Below the pieces are notes generated by a model that was not told where the DNA came from, did not search any database, and saw only the letters and a program-made list of their open reading frames with translations. 64,000 bases of DNA, taken from Bacteroidales bacterium (GTDB taxonomy: Bacteria > Bacteroidota > Bacteroidia > Bacteroidales > F082). The first letter of the stretch is position 1; each line of letters begins with the position of its first letter. Shown here piece by piece: positions 44,955-53,667 of the stretch. Made by a program: the position numbers and the translations under genes. Where the stretch lies: contig JACCQN010000013.1 of assembly GCA_015709215.1 (NCBI GenBank), forward strand, positions 1 to 64,000. The letters are read 5' to 3'.

Positions 44955-46027
44955 TCAGCGAAAAAAGGCAAATAAGCCGCCTGTTTAAGTTGTTTCACTG
45001 AATTTATTGGTTTTTCAGGTTTTAAATATTTAGCCAGGTGTTTGTAAATTTTCACCCGAGCTCCCCAGGCCTGTGGTGTGTCGATACGATCGAAGGAATG
45101 TCCACCCGGTATATTTTGATAAATTTCGTAGTCAAAAGTTTTATCTTCGGCTTTGAGCGCTCTGATCAGATGCTCAACTTCCAGTACATTTACATCATCA
45201 TCGTTTGTGTTCGTATGAATCAGCAAAGGTGTTTCCAATTTTTCGGCATGCCAAACCGGTGATCGGCGGCGGTATTCGGCCACATTCTCATGTGCGCTCT
45301 GACCGATATGATGTTCAGCTTCGTACAAATCGCGATAGTCCTGGGTCATATATCCCATTCTGGCAATTAAATCGCTCACCGGTACACCAGCAAAAGCAAC
45401 CTCATAAGCCTCCGGATGGAAAAATATGTTCATCAAAGCTATCATTCCGCCATGACTCCAGCCCATGATTCCAACACGATTTTTGTCCACAAAATCATAG
45501 TGTTCAACCATGTGATTCCTGCTGGCTAAAACGTCTTCATTTTCCAATCCGCCATAATCAATCTGTTCATAAAACGATTTACCATAACCGGTACTTCCAC
45601 GATATTCTGGTGCGACAACAATATACTGCTGAGCAATCAATTCTCTTACAATATGAGTATAGTAAGTATCAAAATCACCATGCACACCACCATGTGGCAA
45701 CACAATCAATGGATATTTTTTTGCAGGGTCAATAGTTTTAGGAACAAGCACATAGCTATAAAACTTCAATGGATTTTGAGCTCCCTTTGCGTCAGGATTC
45801 GGGATATTGGCAGGCGGTGGCCCATAAATGAAAATCTTATCCACATAGGCAATGTCCCCAAGTCTTTCGTGCCAGAGCAAATCATCAACTTTTTTTTGTA
45901 ATTCATCGAGTCGGTGCTGCAGCACTTCATTAATAGCTGTGTTGCTTACCGGATCAGTTTGCTGCGCAAAAAGGGAAAAAGGCAAAAATATCATTGCGCT
46001 AATCGCCCATAAAATATAATTTCGCAT
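44951..46027 (-). CDS. Exported S9-type prolyl oligopeptidase-like hydrolase
   Basis: 358 residues with a signal peptide (cleavage near LFA-QQ). The alpha/beta-hydrolase catalytic domain has the nucleophile in MGWSHGGMIAL (about 191), the acid in HTNTNDDDVNV and the histidine in PGGHSFDR. This matches the peptidase S9 catalytic domain, but the beta-propeller that normally covers the active site is absent; only about 90 residues precede the fold. It could be a peptidase or an esterase of the periplasm. TACTTTTA upstream (one mismatch) may be the -7 box. Confidence 0.85.
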   Translation of the reverse strand: MRNYILWAISAMIFLPFSLFAQQTDPVSNTAINEVLQHRLDELQKKVDDLLWHERLGDIAYVDKIFIYGPPPANIPNPDAKGAQNPLKFYSYVLVPKTIDPAKKYPLIVLPHGGVHGDFDTYYTHIVRELIAQQYIVVAPEYRGSTGYGKSFYEQIDYGGLENEDVLASRNHMVEHYDFVDKNRVGIMGWSHGGMIALMNIFFHPEAYEVAFAGVPVSDLIARMGYMTQDYRDLYEAEHHIGQSAHENVAEYRRRSPVWHAEKLETPLLIHTNTNDDDVNVLEVEHLIRALKAEDKTFDYEIYQNIPGGHSFDRIDTPQAWGARVKIYKHLAKYLKPEKPINSVKQLKQAAYLPFFAD

Positions 46028-46137
46028 AAAATGAGGTTTTAGATTTAAAAGAGTAAAAGTACGAAAACAGTTGAAATTGAATTAAGGTCGGGCACTAATT
46101 CAACCAAATGCCCGTTAAATATGAAAATATAACAATA

Positions 46138-46779
46138 ATGACAATTCCACTCAAATACCGTCGAACAGAAGAAATTTTCAATACTATTTCACATGCCATA
46201 GGCATACCAATAAGTATCGCAGTAATCAGCCTGTTGGTTGTATTTGCCTCGCTTAACGGTACTGCCTGGCATATTGTAAGTTACAGCATTTTTGGAACGA
46301 GTATGTTATTGCTTTACACCGCCTCTACCCTTTTTCATTCTGCCAAAAATATCCGTAAAAAATACTACCTCAATAAGTTTGATCATGCTGCTATTTACCT
46401 GCTCATTGCTGGAAGTTACACTCCAATTGCGCTTGTTTCGCTCAATGGATGGATAGGCTGGACACTTTTTGGAGTGATTTGGACATTGGCCTTTGCGGGA
46501 TTGGCTTTCAAAATATGGTTTTATAACCAAAGAATGCGCAAAGTATCGGCTTGGCTTTATGTGGCTATGGGATGGCTCATACTATTGGCAATCGTGCCAC
46601 TCGTGAAATCTACACCTACTGATGCACTTTGGTTTTTAATTGCCGGAGGCGTGAGTTATACCCTTGGAGCACTTTTTTATTTGCGTAAAAACAAACGTTT
46701 CAGTCATTTCATTTTTCACCTTTTTGTCTTAGGCGGAAGTATTTGTCATTTCTTTTGTTTTTTGATGCTCGTAATTTGA
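46138..46779 (+). CDS. Haemolysin III / PAQR-family membrane protein
   Basis: 213 residues from ATG 46138 (start MTIPLKYRRTEEIFNTISHAIG, typical for the family); the ATG at 46108 would add ten residues. Seven membrane helices are visible, with the three metal-site histidine regions: NTISHAIG, TLFHSAKN and FHLFVLGGSICHFF. PAQR proteins of bacteria are often called haemolysin III, but their cellular role is unclear. A CGGGCA/TGCCCG inverted repeat (46089-46114) sits just upstream in the gap to the divergent S9 gene. Confidence 0.9.
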   Translation: MTIPLKYRRTEEIFNTISHAIGIPISIAVISLLVVFASLNGTAWHIVSYSIFGTSMLLLYTASTLFHSAKNIRKKYYLNKFDHAAIYLLIAGSYTPIALVSLNGWIGWTLFGVIWTLAFAGLAFKIWFYNQRMRKVSAWLYVAMGWLILLAIVPLVKSTPTDALWFLIAGGVSYTLGALFYLRKNKRFSHFIFHLFVLGGSICHFFCFLMLVI

Positions 46780-46794
46780 TCAAAAAAAGCCCTG

Positions 46795-46822
46795 TTGTAT
46801 GAGCAATTAGCTGTTATCTTTG
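46795..46822 (+). promoter_or_regulatory. Promoter of the 46835 gene
   Basis: TTG (46795-46797), 17 bases, then TATCTTTG (46815-46822), an exact TAnnTTTG match. The predicted start is only about six bases before the ATG at 46835. A TTG at 46820 that would extend the frame lies in this box. Confidence 0.5.
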
Positions 46823-46834
46823 CACCTGAAAATT

Positions 46835-47428
46835 ATGGCTACAAAATCTAAATCTTCCGGAACAACAAGAAAAAAGCCGACCAGAAAACCCAAAAAAGGT
46901 CGCAAAGGATCAAGCATCTTAACGCTTGTGTTAATAATTGCAATTGTAGCGCTGGCAGGAAGTTATTTCTACATCACCTACACAACTGAGAAAGCTTTGG
47001 AAGGAGTTTTTAGTCCTATAACTACCTTATTTTCATCGCAAAATGATAGCACAGATCAGGTAACTGTTGAACAAAGTCAAGAAGTGGTAGAAGCGCCCAA
47101 AGAGTTACCGAAGGAAGAAAAACCAGTGATTATTAGCCCGCTCGAAGGCACCTGGGTAAGCACCTTAAATGGGGCTATGTTAAGCTTTGAGGCAAATCTT
47201 TTTAAACTGGAATTTCCTTCCGTTGAAGAGCGTGCCACACTCGAAGGTCATTTCAAAATTCTAGACGGAAAATTGCACCTTGTAAATACGCTTTCAGACG
47301 ATGTGTGCGGCATGGAGAATGGCATTTACAGCTTTCAACTCAATGGAGAAGACCTCATTCTGGATGCAGAAAATGATCCCTGCAAAATGCGCAAAGAAAA
47401 CCTGAGTACAGATTGGTTTAAACTTTAA
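46835..47428 (+). CDS. Membrane-anchored protein of unknown function (197 aa)
   Basis: From ATG 46835: a very basic N-terminus (MATKSKSSGTTRKKPTRKPKKGRKG), one membrane helix (about 28-48), an acidic linker (EQSQEVVEAPKELPKEEKP), then a C-terminal beta-rich domain (about 98-197) beginning LEGTWVSTLNGAMLSFEANLFKLEFPS and containing HFKILDGKLHLVNTL. That domain recalls lipocalin-like or calycin-type folds seen in small Bacteroidota proteins. Two cysteines (CGMENG and DPCKM) could form a disulfide outside the membrane. No named family. Confidence 0.7.
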   Translation: MATKSKSSGTTRKKPTRKPKKGRKGSSILTLVLIIAIVALAGSYFYITYTTEKALEGVFSPITTLFSSQNDSTDQVTVEQSQEVVEAPKELPKEEKPVIISPLEGTWVSTLNGAMLSFEANLFKLEFPSVEERATLEGHFKILDGKLHLVNTLSDDVCGMENGIYSFQLNGEDLILDAENDPCKMRKENLSTDWFKL

Positions 47429-47512
47429 GTCAACCCTTATTTTTATTTTTGCTAAGCATTGTTATATAGCTATTTACAATAGTCAACTATTTCAAATCAA
47501 TTTAAGTCAACC
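47424..47512. repeat. AGTCAAC direct repeats before the thiolase operon
   Basis: AGTCAAC occurs at 47428, 47481 and 47505; the first and third lie within identical 12-base TTTAAGTCAACC. The set spans the likely -7 box. The spacings are 53 and 24 bases. Possible operator sites; chance is not excluded in this AT-rich leader. Confidence 0.3.
47444..47451 (+). promoter_or_regulatory. Putative -7 box of the thiolase operon
   Basis: TATTTTTG matches TAnnTTTG, 171 bases before the ATG at 47623, giving a leader of about 165 bases with no recognised RNA element. Confidence 0.35.
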
Positions 47513-47622
47513 TATAATTTCAACCGATTTCGTTTGACATTAGTCAGCTGAAGCTTTTAAGTTTGCCCAACATATTCAGGAAAAGATCTAAAGCATGGAT
47601 TTTTTCCTAAAAACTTAAGCTT

Positions 47623-48801
47623 ATGAAGAAAGTTGTTATTGCATCGGCTGCGCGCACTGCAGTTGGAAATTTTGGAGGAAATCTGGCAGCCCTCTCAGCT
47701 GTTGAACTTGGAAAACTTGCTGCTCAAGCAGCCCTCGAACGCGCACGTATAGAGGCTGATGTAGTGGATGAAGTTTTGGTTGGCAATATCTTATCTGCTG
47801 GATTAGGCCAAAATATCGCCCGTCAGATAGGCATTTATGCGGGCACTTCAGAAAATACGCCTGCAATGACGATCAACCAGCTTTGCGGCTCAGGACTAAG
47901 GGCTGTTATGCTGGGGATGCAGCTTATCCAACTCGGTGAAGCTGAGGTGGTTTTGGCTGGAGGCACCGAAAGCATGTCCAACGCACCCTATTTACTCCCA
48001 AAAGCCCGTTATGGTTATCGCATGGGCGACGGGAGTTTGGTCGACAGTATGATTCTGGATGGTTTAACAGACGCCTTCAATGGCTATCATATGGGCATCA
48101 CTGCCGAGAATATTGCCGAACGCTGGAATTTGAGCCGTGAAGAACAAGATCAGTTTGCCTTGCAGAGCCAACTAAAAGCTGAAGCTGCGCAAAAAAGCAA
48201 ACGTTTTGCAGATGAGATTGTTCCAGTCGTAATTCCACAGCGAAAAGGCGATCCATTAGTTATTGATCAGGATGAGTTTCCAAAACATGGCATGACCATC
48301 GAAAAACTTGCTAAGCTTCGTCCAGCCTTTAAAACCGATGGAACTGTTACTGCGGGCAACGCCTCTGGTATTAACGACGGAGCTGCCATGCTTGTGCTGA
48401 TGTCTGAAGAAAAAGCGCATCAACTTGGTATAAAGCCTCTTGCTATAATCGAAGCCGCTGCTTACGCAGCGCTCGATCCAAAAATAATGGGTTACGGTCC
48501 AGTGCCTGCTACTAAGAAAGTTATAGCAAAATCGGGTTGGAAAATCAGTGATCTGGATTTAATTGAAGCCAACGAAGCCTTTGCAGCTCAATCGCTTGCT
48601 GTAGTGAAAGATCTCAAACTCAATCCCGAAATAGTAAACGTAAACGGAGGTGCCATTGCACTTGGCCACCCCATCGGCGCATCAGGCGCCAGGGTTTTAA
48701 CCACCCTGATCTATGAAATGCAAAAAAGGGATGCGCACAAAGGACTGGCTACACTGTGTATTGGCGGCGGACAAGGCATTTCAATGCTCATTAACCGATA
48801 A
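47623..48801 (+). CDS. Acetyl-CoA C-acetyltransferase (thiolase)
   Basis: 392 residues. Catalytic residues are clear: Cys88 in [12 protein letters not shown], His349 in [12 protein letters not shown] and Cys379 in LCIGGGQGI. The length and motifs are those of short-chain thiolases (AtoB/PhaA/ThlA), which interconvert two acetyl-CoA and acetoacetyl-CoA. The direction cannot be told from sequence. Downstream neighbours include a reductase, transporter and CoA ligase, which here favours a degradative role. First gene of the operon that ends at the terminator at 54514. Confidence 0.93.
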   Translation: MKKVVIASAARTAVGNFGGNLAALSAVELGKLAAQAALERARIEADVVDEVLVGNILSAGLGQNIARQIGIYAGTSENTPAMTINQLCGSGLRAVMLGMQLIQLGEAEVVLAGGTESMSNAPYLLPKARYGYRMGDGSLVDSMILDGLTDAFNGYHMGITAENIAERWNLSREEQDQFALQSQLKAEAAQKSKRFADEIVPVVIPQRKGDPLVIDQDEFPKHGMTIEKLAKLRPAFKTDGTVTAGNASGINDGAAMLVLMSEEKAHQLGIKPLAIIEAAAYAALDPKIMGYGPVPATKKVIAKSGWKISDLDLIEANEAFAAQSLAVVKDLKLNPEIVNVNGGAIALGHPIGASGARVLTTLIYEMQKRDAHKGLATLCIGGGQGISMLINR

Positions 48802-48821
48802 AAATCAAATCATAACATATA

Positions 48822-49565
48822 ATGAAAAAACTGGAAAACAAAGTCGCTATCATAACAGGTGGCGCTGACGGAATTGGCAAAGCTGCAGTAACGCGTTTTG
48901 CTCATGAAGGAGCTTCAGTCTCCATTTGGGATCTCAATGAAGAAAAAGGCAATCAGCTGGCTAATGAATTGAAAGAAAAAGGATTTGATGTCGGCTTCCA
49001 AAAAGTAAATACAGCCAGTTATCAGGAAGTAGAAAATGCTGCTAATGAATTGTTTGCAGCTAAAGGACACATTGACATTTTGGTAAATAATGCCGGAATT
49101 ACGCGCGACAGTACCTTAAAGAAAATGACGCCTGAAAGCTGGCAACAGGTAATTGACGTGAACCTGACCGGAGTTTTTAACTGCACCAAAATTGTTTCGG
49201 CCTATATGACGGAGCAACAGTATGGTCGCATTATTAATACTTCTTCGGTGGTGGCGCTTTACGGAAATTTTGGTCAAACCAATTATGTAGCTTCTAAAGC
49301 CGCTGTAATTGGCATGACAAAAACCTTAGCCAGAGAACTAGGCCGCAAAGGCATCACTGTAAATGCTGTAGCTCCAGGTTTTATCGCAACAGAAATGGTA
49401 GCCAAAATGCCTGAAAATGTTTTACAGGGCATGCGCGACAAAACACCGGTAGGCCGACTTGGAAAACCAGAAGAAATAGCTTCGGCTTACCTCTTTCTGG
49501 CCAGTGAAGAAGCAGCATTCATCAACGGAACCGTGCTCAGTGTTGATGGTGGCATAACCATTTAA
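48822..49565 (+). CDS. FabG-type short-chain dehydrogenase (3-oxoacyl reductase / 3-hydroxyacyl-CoA dehydrogenase)
   Basis: 247 residues. Classical SDR features are visible: TGGADGIG (12-19), NNAG (89-92), Asn114, Ser141/142, and YVASK with Tyr155 and Lys159. It is close to FabG and to PhaB acetoacetyl-CoA reductases. Next to a thiolase, and not in a fatty-acid synthesis cluster, it more likely acts on CoA thioesters, joining 3-hydroxyacyl-CoA and 3-oxoacyl-CoA. It follows the thiolase gene by 20 bases. Confidence 0.9.
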   Translation: MKKLENKVAIITGGADGIGKAAVTRFAHEGASVSIWDLNEEKGNQLANELKEKGFDVGFQKVNTASYQEVENAANELFAAKGHIDILVNNAGITRDSTLKKMTPESWQQVIDVNLTGVFNCTKIVSAYMTEQQYGRIINTSSVVALYGNFGQTNYVASKAAVIGMTKTLARELGRKGITVNAVAPGFIATEMVAKMPENVLQGMRDKTPVGRLGKPEEIASAYLFLASEEAAFINGTVLSVDGGITI

Positions 49566-49576
49566 ATTAATTAAAA

Positions 49577-50569
49577 ATGGCAAGAAACGCAGTTATCACT
49601 TCCAGCGGGATGTATGTGCCTGAGCGCATTGTTCCGAATAGCTACTTCGACGAGTTGCTGGGCGAAGATGTGAGCACCTGGCTGGCCGAAAATGTGCAGA
49701 TTTACGAAAGACGCTGGTGCAACGAAGATCAGTCGACAGCCGATTTGTGCATTGAAGCAGCAAAAGATGCACTCAACAACGCCCAACTCACTGCTGACGC
49801 AATTGATTTATTAATCATCGCCACTGATACTCCCGAATACATCTCACCATCCACAGCATCAAAAGTTCAGTTTAAGCTTGGCATGAACAAAGCAGGAAGT
49901 TTCGATGTAAATACAGCTTGCGCAGGCTTTGTTACGGCCCTCGATATGGCAGCTAAATACATCCGTGCCGACGAAAACTACAAACATGTGATGGTAATCG
50001 GGGCTTATGCCATGAGCAAATACCTCAATATGCAGGATAAAAAAACCGTGACCCTGTTTGCAGATGCCGCTGGCGCTGTAATCCTTTCAGCTTCAGAAGA
50101 TACTGACACTGGATTTTTGGCAAGCGAGCTGATCACAAAAGGAGAATATTACGGACATATGGGCATTTATGCAGGAGGTACTGCTCAACCAATTACTGAA
50201 AAAGTGGTGGCAGAAAAAGATCACCTCCTGAAATTTGTCACCAAATTTCCAAAGGAATTAAATCCGGAAATGTGGAGCATGATGGCAGGAAACCTGAATA
50301 AAAAACTCGGCATAACTCCTGATCAGGTAGATCATTACCTGCTCACACAAATTAATATCAACAGCATTTTCGAAACCATGGACAGGCTTGGAGTGCCTAG
50401 AGAAAAGGCTCCAACGGTGATGCATCATTATGGTTACACTGGTTCAGCCTGTATTCCACTCGCTTTGCATGAAAATATTAAAAACGGAAAAATCAAACGT
50501 GGCGATTTGCTCTACTTCATTGGATCAGGCGGCGGCCTGGCCTTTGCCAGCGCAGCTTTCCGCTACTAA
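49577..50569 (+). CDS. KAS III-like thiolase-superfamily protein lacking the His/Asn pair
   Basis: 330 residues with the FabH fold signature. Cys115 in DVNTACAGF aligns with the acylated cysteine. Where FabH has HQAN this protein has TQIN (Thr257), and where FabH has the Asn of GNTSAAS it has GYTGSAC (Tyr287). Both residues that activate malonyl-ACP for decarboxylation are thus replaced, so ordinary condensing activity is unlikely. It could be an acyl transferase or hydrolase working through the cysteine alone, or a decarboxylation-independent Claisen enzyme. Starts 11 bases after the FabG-type gene. Function within this operon is unknown. Confidence 0.82.
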   Translation: MARNAVITSSGMYVPERIVPNSYFDELLGEDVSTWLAENVQIYERRWCNEDQSTADLCIEAAKDALNNAQLTADAIDLLIIATDTPEYISPSTASKVQFKLGMNKAGSFDVNTACAGFVTALDMAAKYIRADENYKHVMVIGAYAMSKYLNMQDKKTVTLFADAAGAVILSASEDTDTGFLASELITKGEYYGHMGIYAGGTAQPITEKVVAEKDHLLKFVTKFPKELNPEMWSMMAGNLNKKLGITPDQVDHYLLTQININSIFETMDRLGVPREKAPTVMHHYGYTGSACIPLALHENIKNGKIKRGDLLYFIGSGGGLAFASAAFRY

Positions 50570-50579
50570 AAACTGATAC

Positions 50580-52130
50580 ATGGCAACAACTGCAATGATT
50601 ACCGGAACATGGATTTTACTCGCTATCTATATGTTAGCTGTGATTTACCTTGTTGTGAAAGGCGCTGGTAAAACCAAAAACATCAGCGATTATGCCTTGG
50701 GTAGTGTCCTGTTTTCTCCCGTAGCTGTTGGACTTTCTTTAGCTGCATCGATGACGAGTGCTGCCACTTTTGTAATCAATCCGGGATTTATTGCAAATTT
50801 TGGTTTGTCAGGTGTTATTTCTTATGCAATTTTTCTTCCGCTGGCTTCAATGATTTCGTTGGTTGTGCTCACAAAAAGCTTCCGAAAACATGGTCAGACG
50901 GTAAAAGCACTCACCCTCGCACAATGGATTGGAAAGCGTTACGATAGTAAATCCTACGCCTTTTTTATGGGTTTACTGGCTTTGCTTTTGCTCACCTTTA
51001 TCGTTCTTATTGTGGTTGCACTAACAAAAGTTATTGCGCAGTCGCTGAATCTGAATGAATTCAATGTAATGCTGGCGATCGTTATTTTTGTTTTTGGCTA
51101 TATGATGTATGGCGGTGCTAATTCAATGGTTTATACCAATACGATTCAGGCAGCTGTAATGCTTTTGGTTGCAATTATTTTATTAACAAGTGGTTACGAG
51201 CATTTCAGTAATGGCGTTAAGGGATTTCTTGATAAATTGGCGGCAATTGATCCTGTTCTTATTGAGCCCATAAATCCTCAAAGTCCGCTTTTCAGAAATT
51301 TCTATGAAATAATTTTTGCGCAAATTGTTGTTGGAATTGCCATTGTGGTTCAGCCGCACATCATCACCAAATCGCTGCTGCTCAAGAAGGAATCCGATGT
51401 CAACAAATTTTTGGTGACAGCAGTAATTGCGGAAGTTTTGTTTTTTGCAGTAGTGATTGCCGGTCTTTACGCACGTATCAGCTTCCCTGATTTAACCCTA
51501 AATGGCACACCATTGGCCAACGACAACATCATTCCGGCTTACGTAGTTGAAACTTTTTCGAACGGCACTTTCGCTGTTATTGTTGGGCTTTTTGTAGTGC
51601 TTGGACTCATTGCAGCCGGCATGTCAACACTCGAAGGACTTATTCAGTCGGTTTCCACTACCATCACTTCTGATCTTATTCAGCCACTTTTTGGTCATAA
51701 AATAACATCAGATCTTAGTCTGATCAGGATCAACAAAGTGGCAATTGTTGCAATGGCACTTGTAACAGTTTATTTGGCGAGTGATCAGCTTATTAACCCA
51801 AAGCTAAGCGTTGGAATTTTTGCTCAAAACGGTGTTTATGCTTACTTTTCAGCTGCTTTCGTGCCGGTGATTTTTGGAATATTTTTCAAACAGGTAAAAG
51901 TCTCTACAGTATTTGCAGCAAGCATTACAGCGATAACGGTACACTTTTTGGTATATTATGGATTACCGGCCTTACATCAGGCACAAACACTCGATCTGGG
52001 TTTCTTTACGATTTTCATCGAAGGAAAAGTCAGAAACCCTGCCATTGCTGCTTCTACTGCGATTGTAGCATCAAGTATTGTAGGCCTGATTTGGCATTTT
52101 ATTAATCGTGAAAAACTAACAAAAGCATGA
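50580..52130 (+). CDS. Sodium:solute symporter (SSS/SSF family)
   Basis: 516 residues with about 13 membrane helices. The N-terminal region NISDYALGSVLFSPVAVGLSLAASMTSAATFVINPG is the sodium-site hallmark of the SSS family, followed by KALTLAQWIGKRYDSK and the typical AAGMSTLEGLIQSVSTTITSDL. It belongs to the branch with monocarboxylate, acetate and pantothenate carriers. The gene overlaps the CoA ligase gene by four bases (ATGA), suggesting that the acid it imports is the ligase substrate. Confidence 0.9.
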   Translation: MATTAMITGTWILLAIYMLAVIYLVVKGAGKTKNISDYALGSVLFSPVAVGLSLAASMTSAATFVINPGFIANFGLSGVISYAIFLPLASMISLVVLTKSFRKHGQTVKALTLAQWIGKRYDSKSYAFFMGLLALLLLTFIVLIVVALTKVIAQSLNLNEFNVMLAIVIFVFGYMMYGGANSMVYTNTIQAAVMLLVAIILLTSGYEHFSNGVKGFLDKLAAIDPVLIEPINPQSPLFRNFYEIIFAQIVVGIAIVVQPHIITKSLLLKKESDVNKFLVTAVIAEVLFFAVVIAGLYARISFPDLTLNGTPLANDNIIPAYVVETFSNGTFAVIVGLFVVLGLIAAGMSTLEGLIQSVSTTITSDLIQPLFGHKITSDLSLIRINKVAIVAMALVTVYLASDQLINPKLSVGIFAQNGVYAYFSAAFVPVIFGIFFKQVKVSTVFAASITAITVHFLVYYGLPALHQAQTLDLGFFTIFIEGKVRNPAIAASTAIVASSIVGLIWHFINREKLTKA

Positions 52131-53632
52131 GTAAATTTGACTGGACTTCCAAATGGATGCAGTATCAGCCCGAAAAGATTGCTTTTGAAGAATTTGAAAG
52201 CGGTCGTAAATTGAGTTGGAAACAGTTGAATACACTGGGAAATTATTTTGCTCAGGAGTTGATTTCCAATTTAAAGCTAAAAAAGGGAGACCGTTTGGCC
52301 ATCTTAAGCGAAAACAGGCTGGAGCTTATCACGCTATTTGTTGTAGCTCAAAAAACCGGAATCATTCTCGTGCCTCTAAATTACAGGCTTACTGCTCCGG
52401 AAATTAATTACCTGTTGCAACAATCGATGCCCGCTGCAATTTGGTACGAGCAACAATTTGAGGATAAACTACTCAAGACAGAACAATTCGGGGCTATTCC
52501 TACAAAACAAAGCCTTGAAAATCTTGCGGAGGAATCAAATAAGGTTCTCGCTTCGAATAAAAATCATCATTTTGAAAATATAGCTTTCGAAGAAGATCAT
52601 CCAATATTTTTAATATTTACGTCTGGAACTACCTCATTTCCAAAAGGATCAGTATATACACACAAAATGTTGTTCTGGAACAGCATCAACACACAGATGC
52701 GTTTGGATATCACTTCGGCTGATCGCTCGATTAATTGCGCACCCTCCTTTCATACCGGAAGTTGGAATGTGCTTCAAACACCTTTTATGCATCATGGTGC
52801 CTACACTTTGGTGATGCGCAATTTCGATGCCGAAAAAGTGATGCAAGCGTTGGAAGATTACGAAATGACTGTTTTCTGGGCCGTTCCTACGATGCTCAAA
52901 ATGATGGCTGATAGTCAGGTATTCAGCCAGGTAACACTCGAAAACTTACGCTATTTTGTTGTTGGAGGAGAAGCCATGCCAATACCGTTGATAGAAAAAT
53001 GGCATGCTAAAAATATCATGATTCGTCAGGGTTACGGACTTACTGAAGTTGGGCCTAACGTTACATCGTTAAATCATCAGGATGCTATCAAAAAGCAAGG
53101 TTCGATTGGCAAACCTAATTTTTATTATGAAGTGAAAATCGCTGACAGTGAAGGAAACGCTGTCGAAAAAGGCGAGCAGGGAGAGTTTTTACTCAAAGGG
53201 ACGTGTGTTACGCCTGCTTATTGGAACAATCCAAAAGCCACTGAAGAAACAATTGTGGATGGATGGTTTCATACCGGCGATATTGTAAGGCAGGATGAGG
53301 ATGGCTACATTTATGTTGTTGATCGGCTGAAAAATATGTACATCAGTGGTGGAGAAAATGTTTATCCTGCTGAAGTGGAATACATTCTGAGACAACATCC
53401 AGCTATTGAGGAAGTTGCCATCATTGGTGTTCCTGACGAAAAATGGGGCGAATCGGGAATGGCATTTATTGTGTTGAAAAACGAGAGTGAAGCAAGCCCT
53501 GAATCTCTGACAGCTTTTTGTCGCGAAAGTCTGGCAAAATATAAAATCCCCAAACATTTCCGCTTCGTGGAGGCTTTGCCTAAAAATGATGCCGGAAAAA
53601 TTGACCGTAAATCTTTAATATCAGATAATTAA
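52127..53632 (+). CDS. Acyl-CoA ligase (AMP-forming)
   Basis: 501 residues of the ANL family. Motifs: TSGTTSFPKGSVYTH (about 163-177, phosphate loop), GYGLTEVGPN (about 302), GWFHTGDI (about 382) and the catalytic lysine in PKNDAGKIDRK (Lys491). It forms an acyl-adenylate and then the CoA ester. Sequence does not show whether the acid is aliphatic, aromatic or hydroxylated. Coupled by overlap to the symporter gene. Confidence 0.92.
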   Translation: MSKFDWTSKWMQYQPEKIAFEEFESGRKLSWKQLNTLGNYFAQELISNLKLKKGDRLAILSENRLELITLFVVAQKTGIILVPLNYRLTAPEINYLLQQSMPAAIWYEQQFEDKLLKTEQFGAIPTKQSLENLAEESNKVLASNKNHHFENIAFEEDHPIFLIFTSGTTSFPKGSVYTHKMLFWNSINTQMRLDITSADRSINCAPSFHTGSWNVLQTPFMHHGAYTLVMRNFDAEKVMQALEDYEMTVFWAVPTMLKMMADSQVFSQVTLENLRYFVVGGEAMPIPLIEKWHAKNIMIRQGYGLTEVGPNVTSLNHQDAIKKQGSIGKPNFYYEVKIADSEGNAVEKGEQGEFLLKGTCVTPAYWNNPKATEETIVDGWFHTGDIVRQDEDGYIYVVDRLKNMYISGGENVYPAEVEYILRQHPAIEEVAIIGVPDEKWGESGMAFIVLKNESEASPESLTAFCRESLAKYKIPKHFRFVEALPKNDAGKIDRKSLISDN

Positions 53633-53667
53633 TAATTAATCTTTCACTAATCTTAAATTCAAATCGT

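Noticed and set aside
46089-46114. CGGGCA/TGCCCG inverted repeat before the haemolysin III gene
   Set aside because: Short arms and a 14-base loop; could be regulatory but no supporting evidence, so not listed as a feature.
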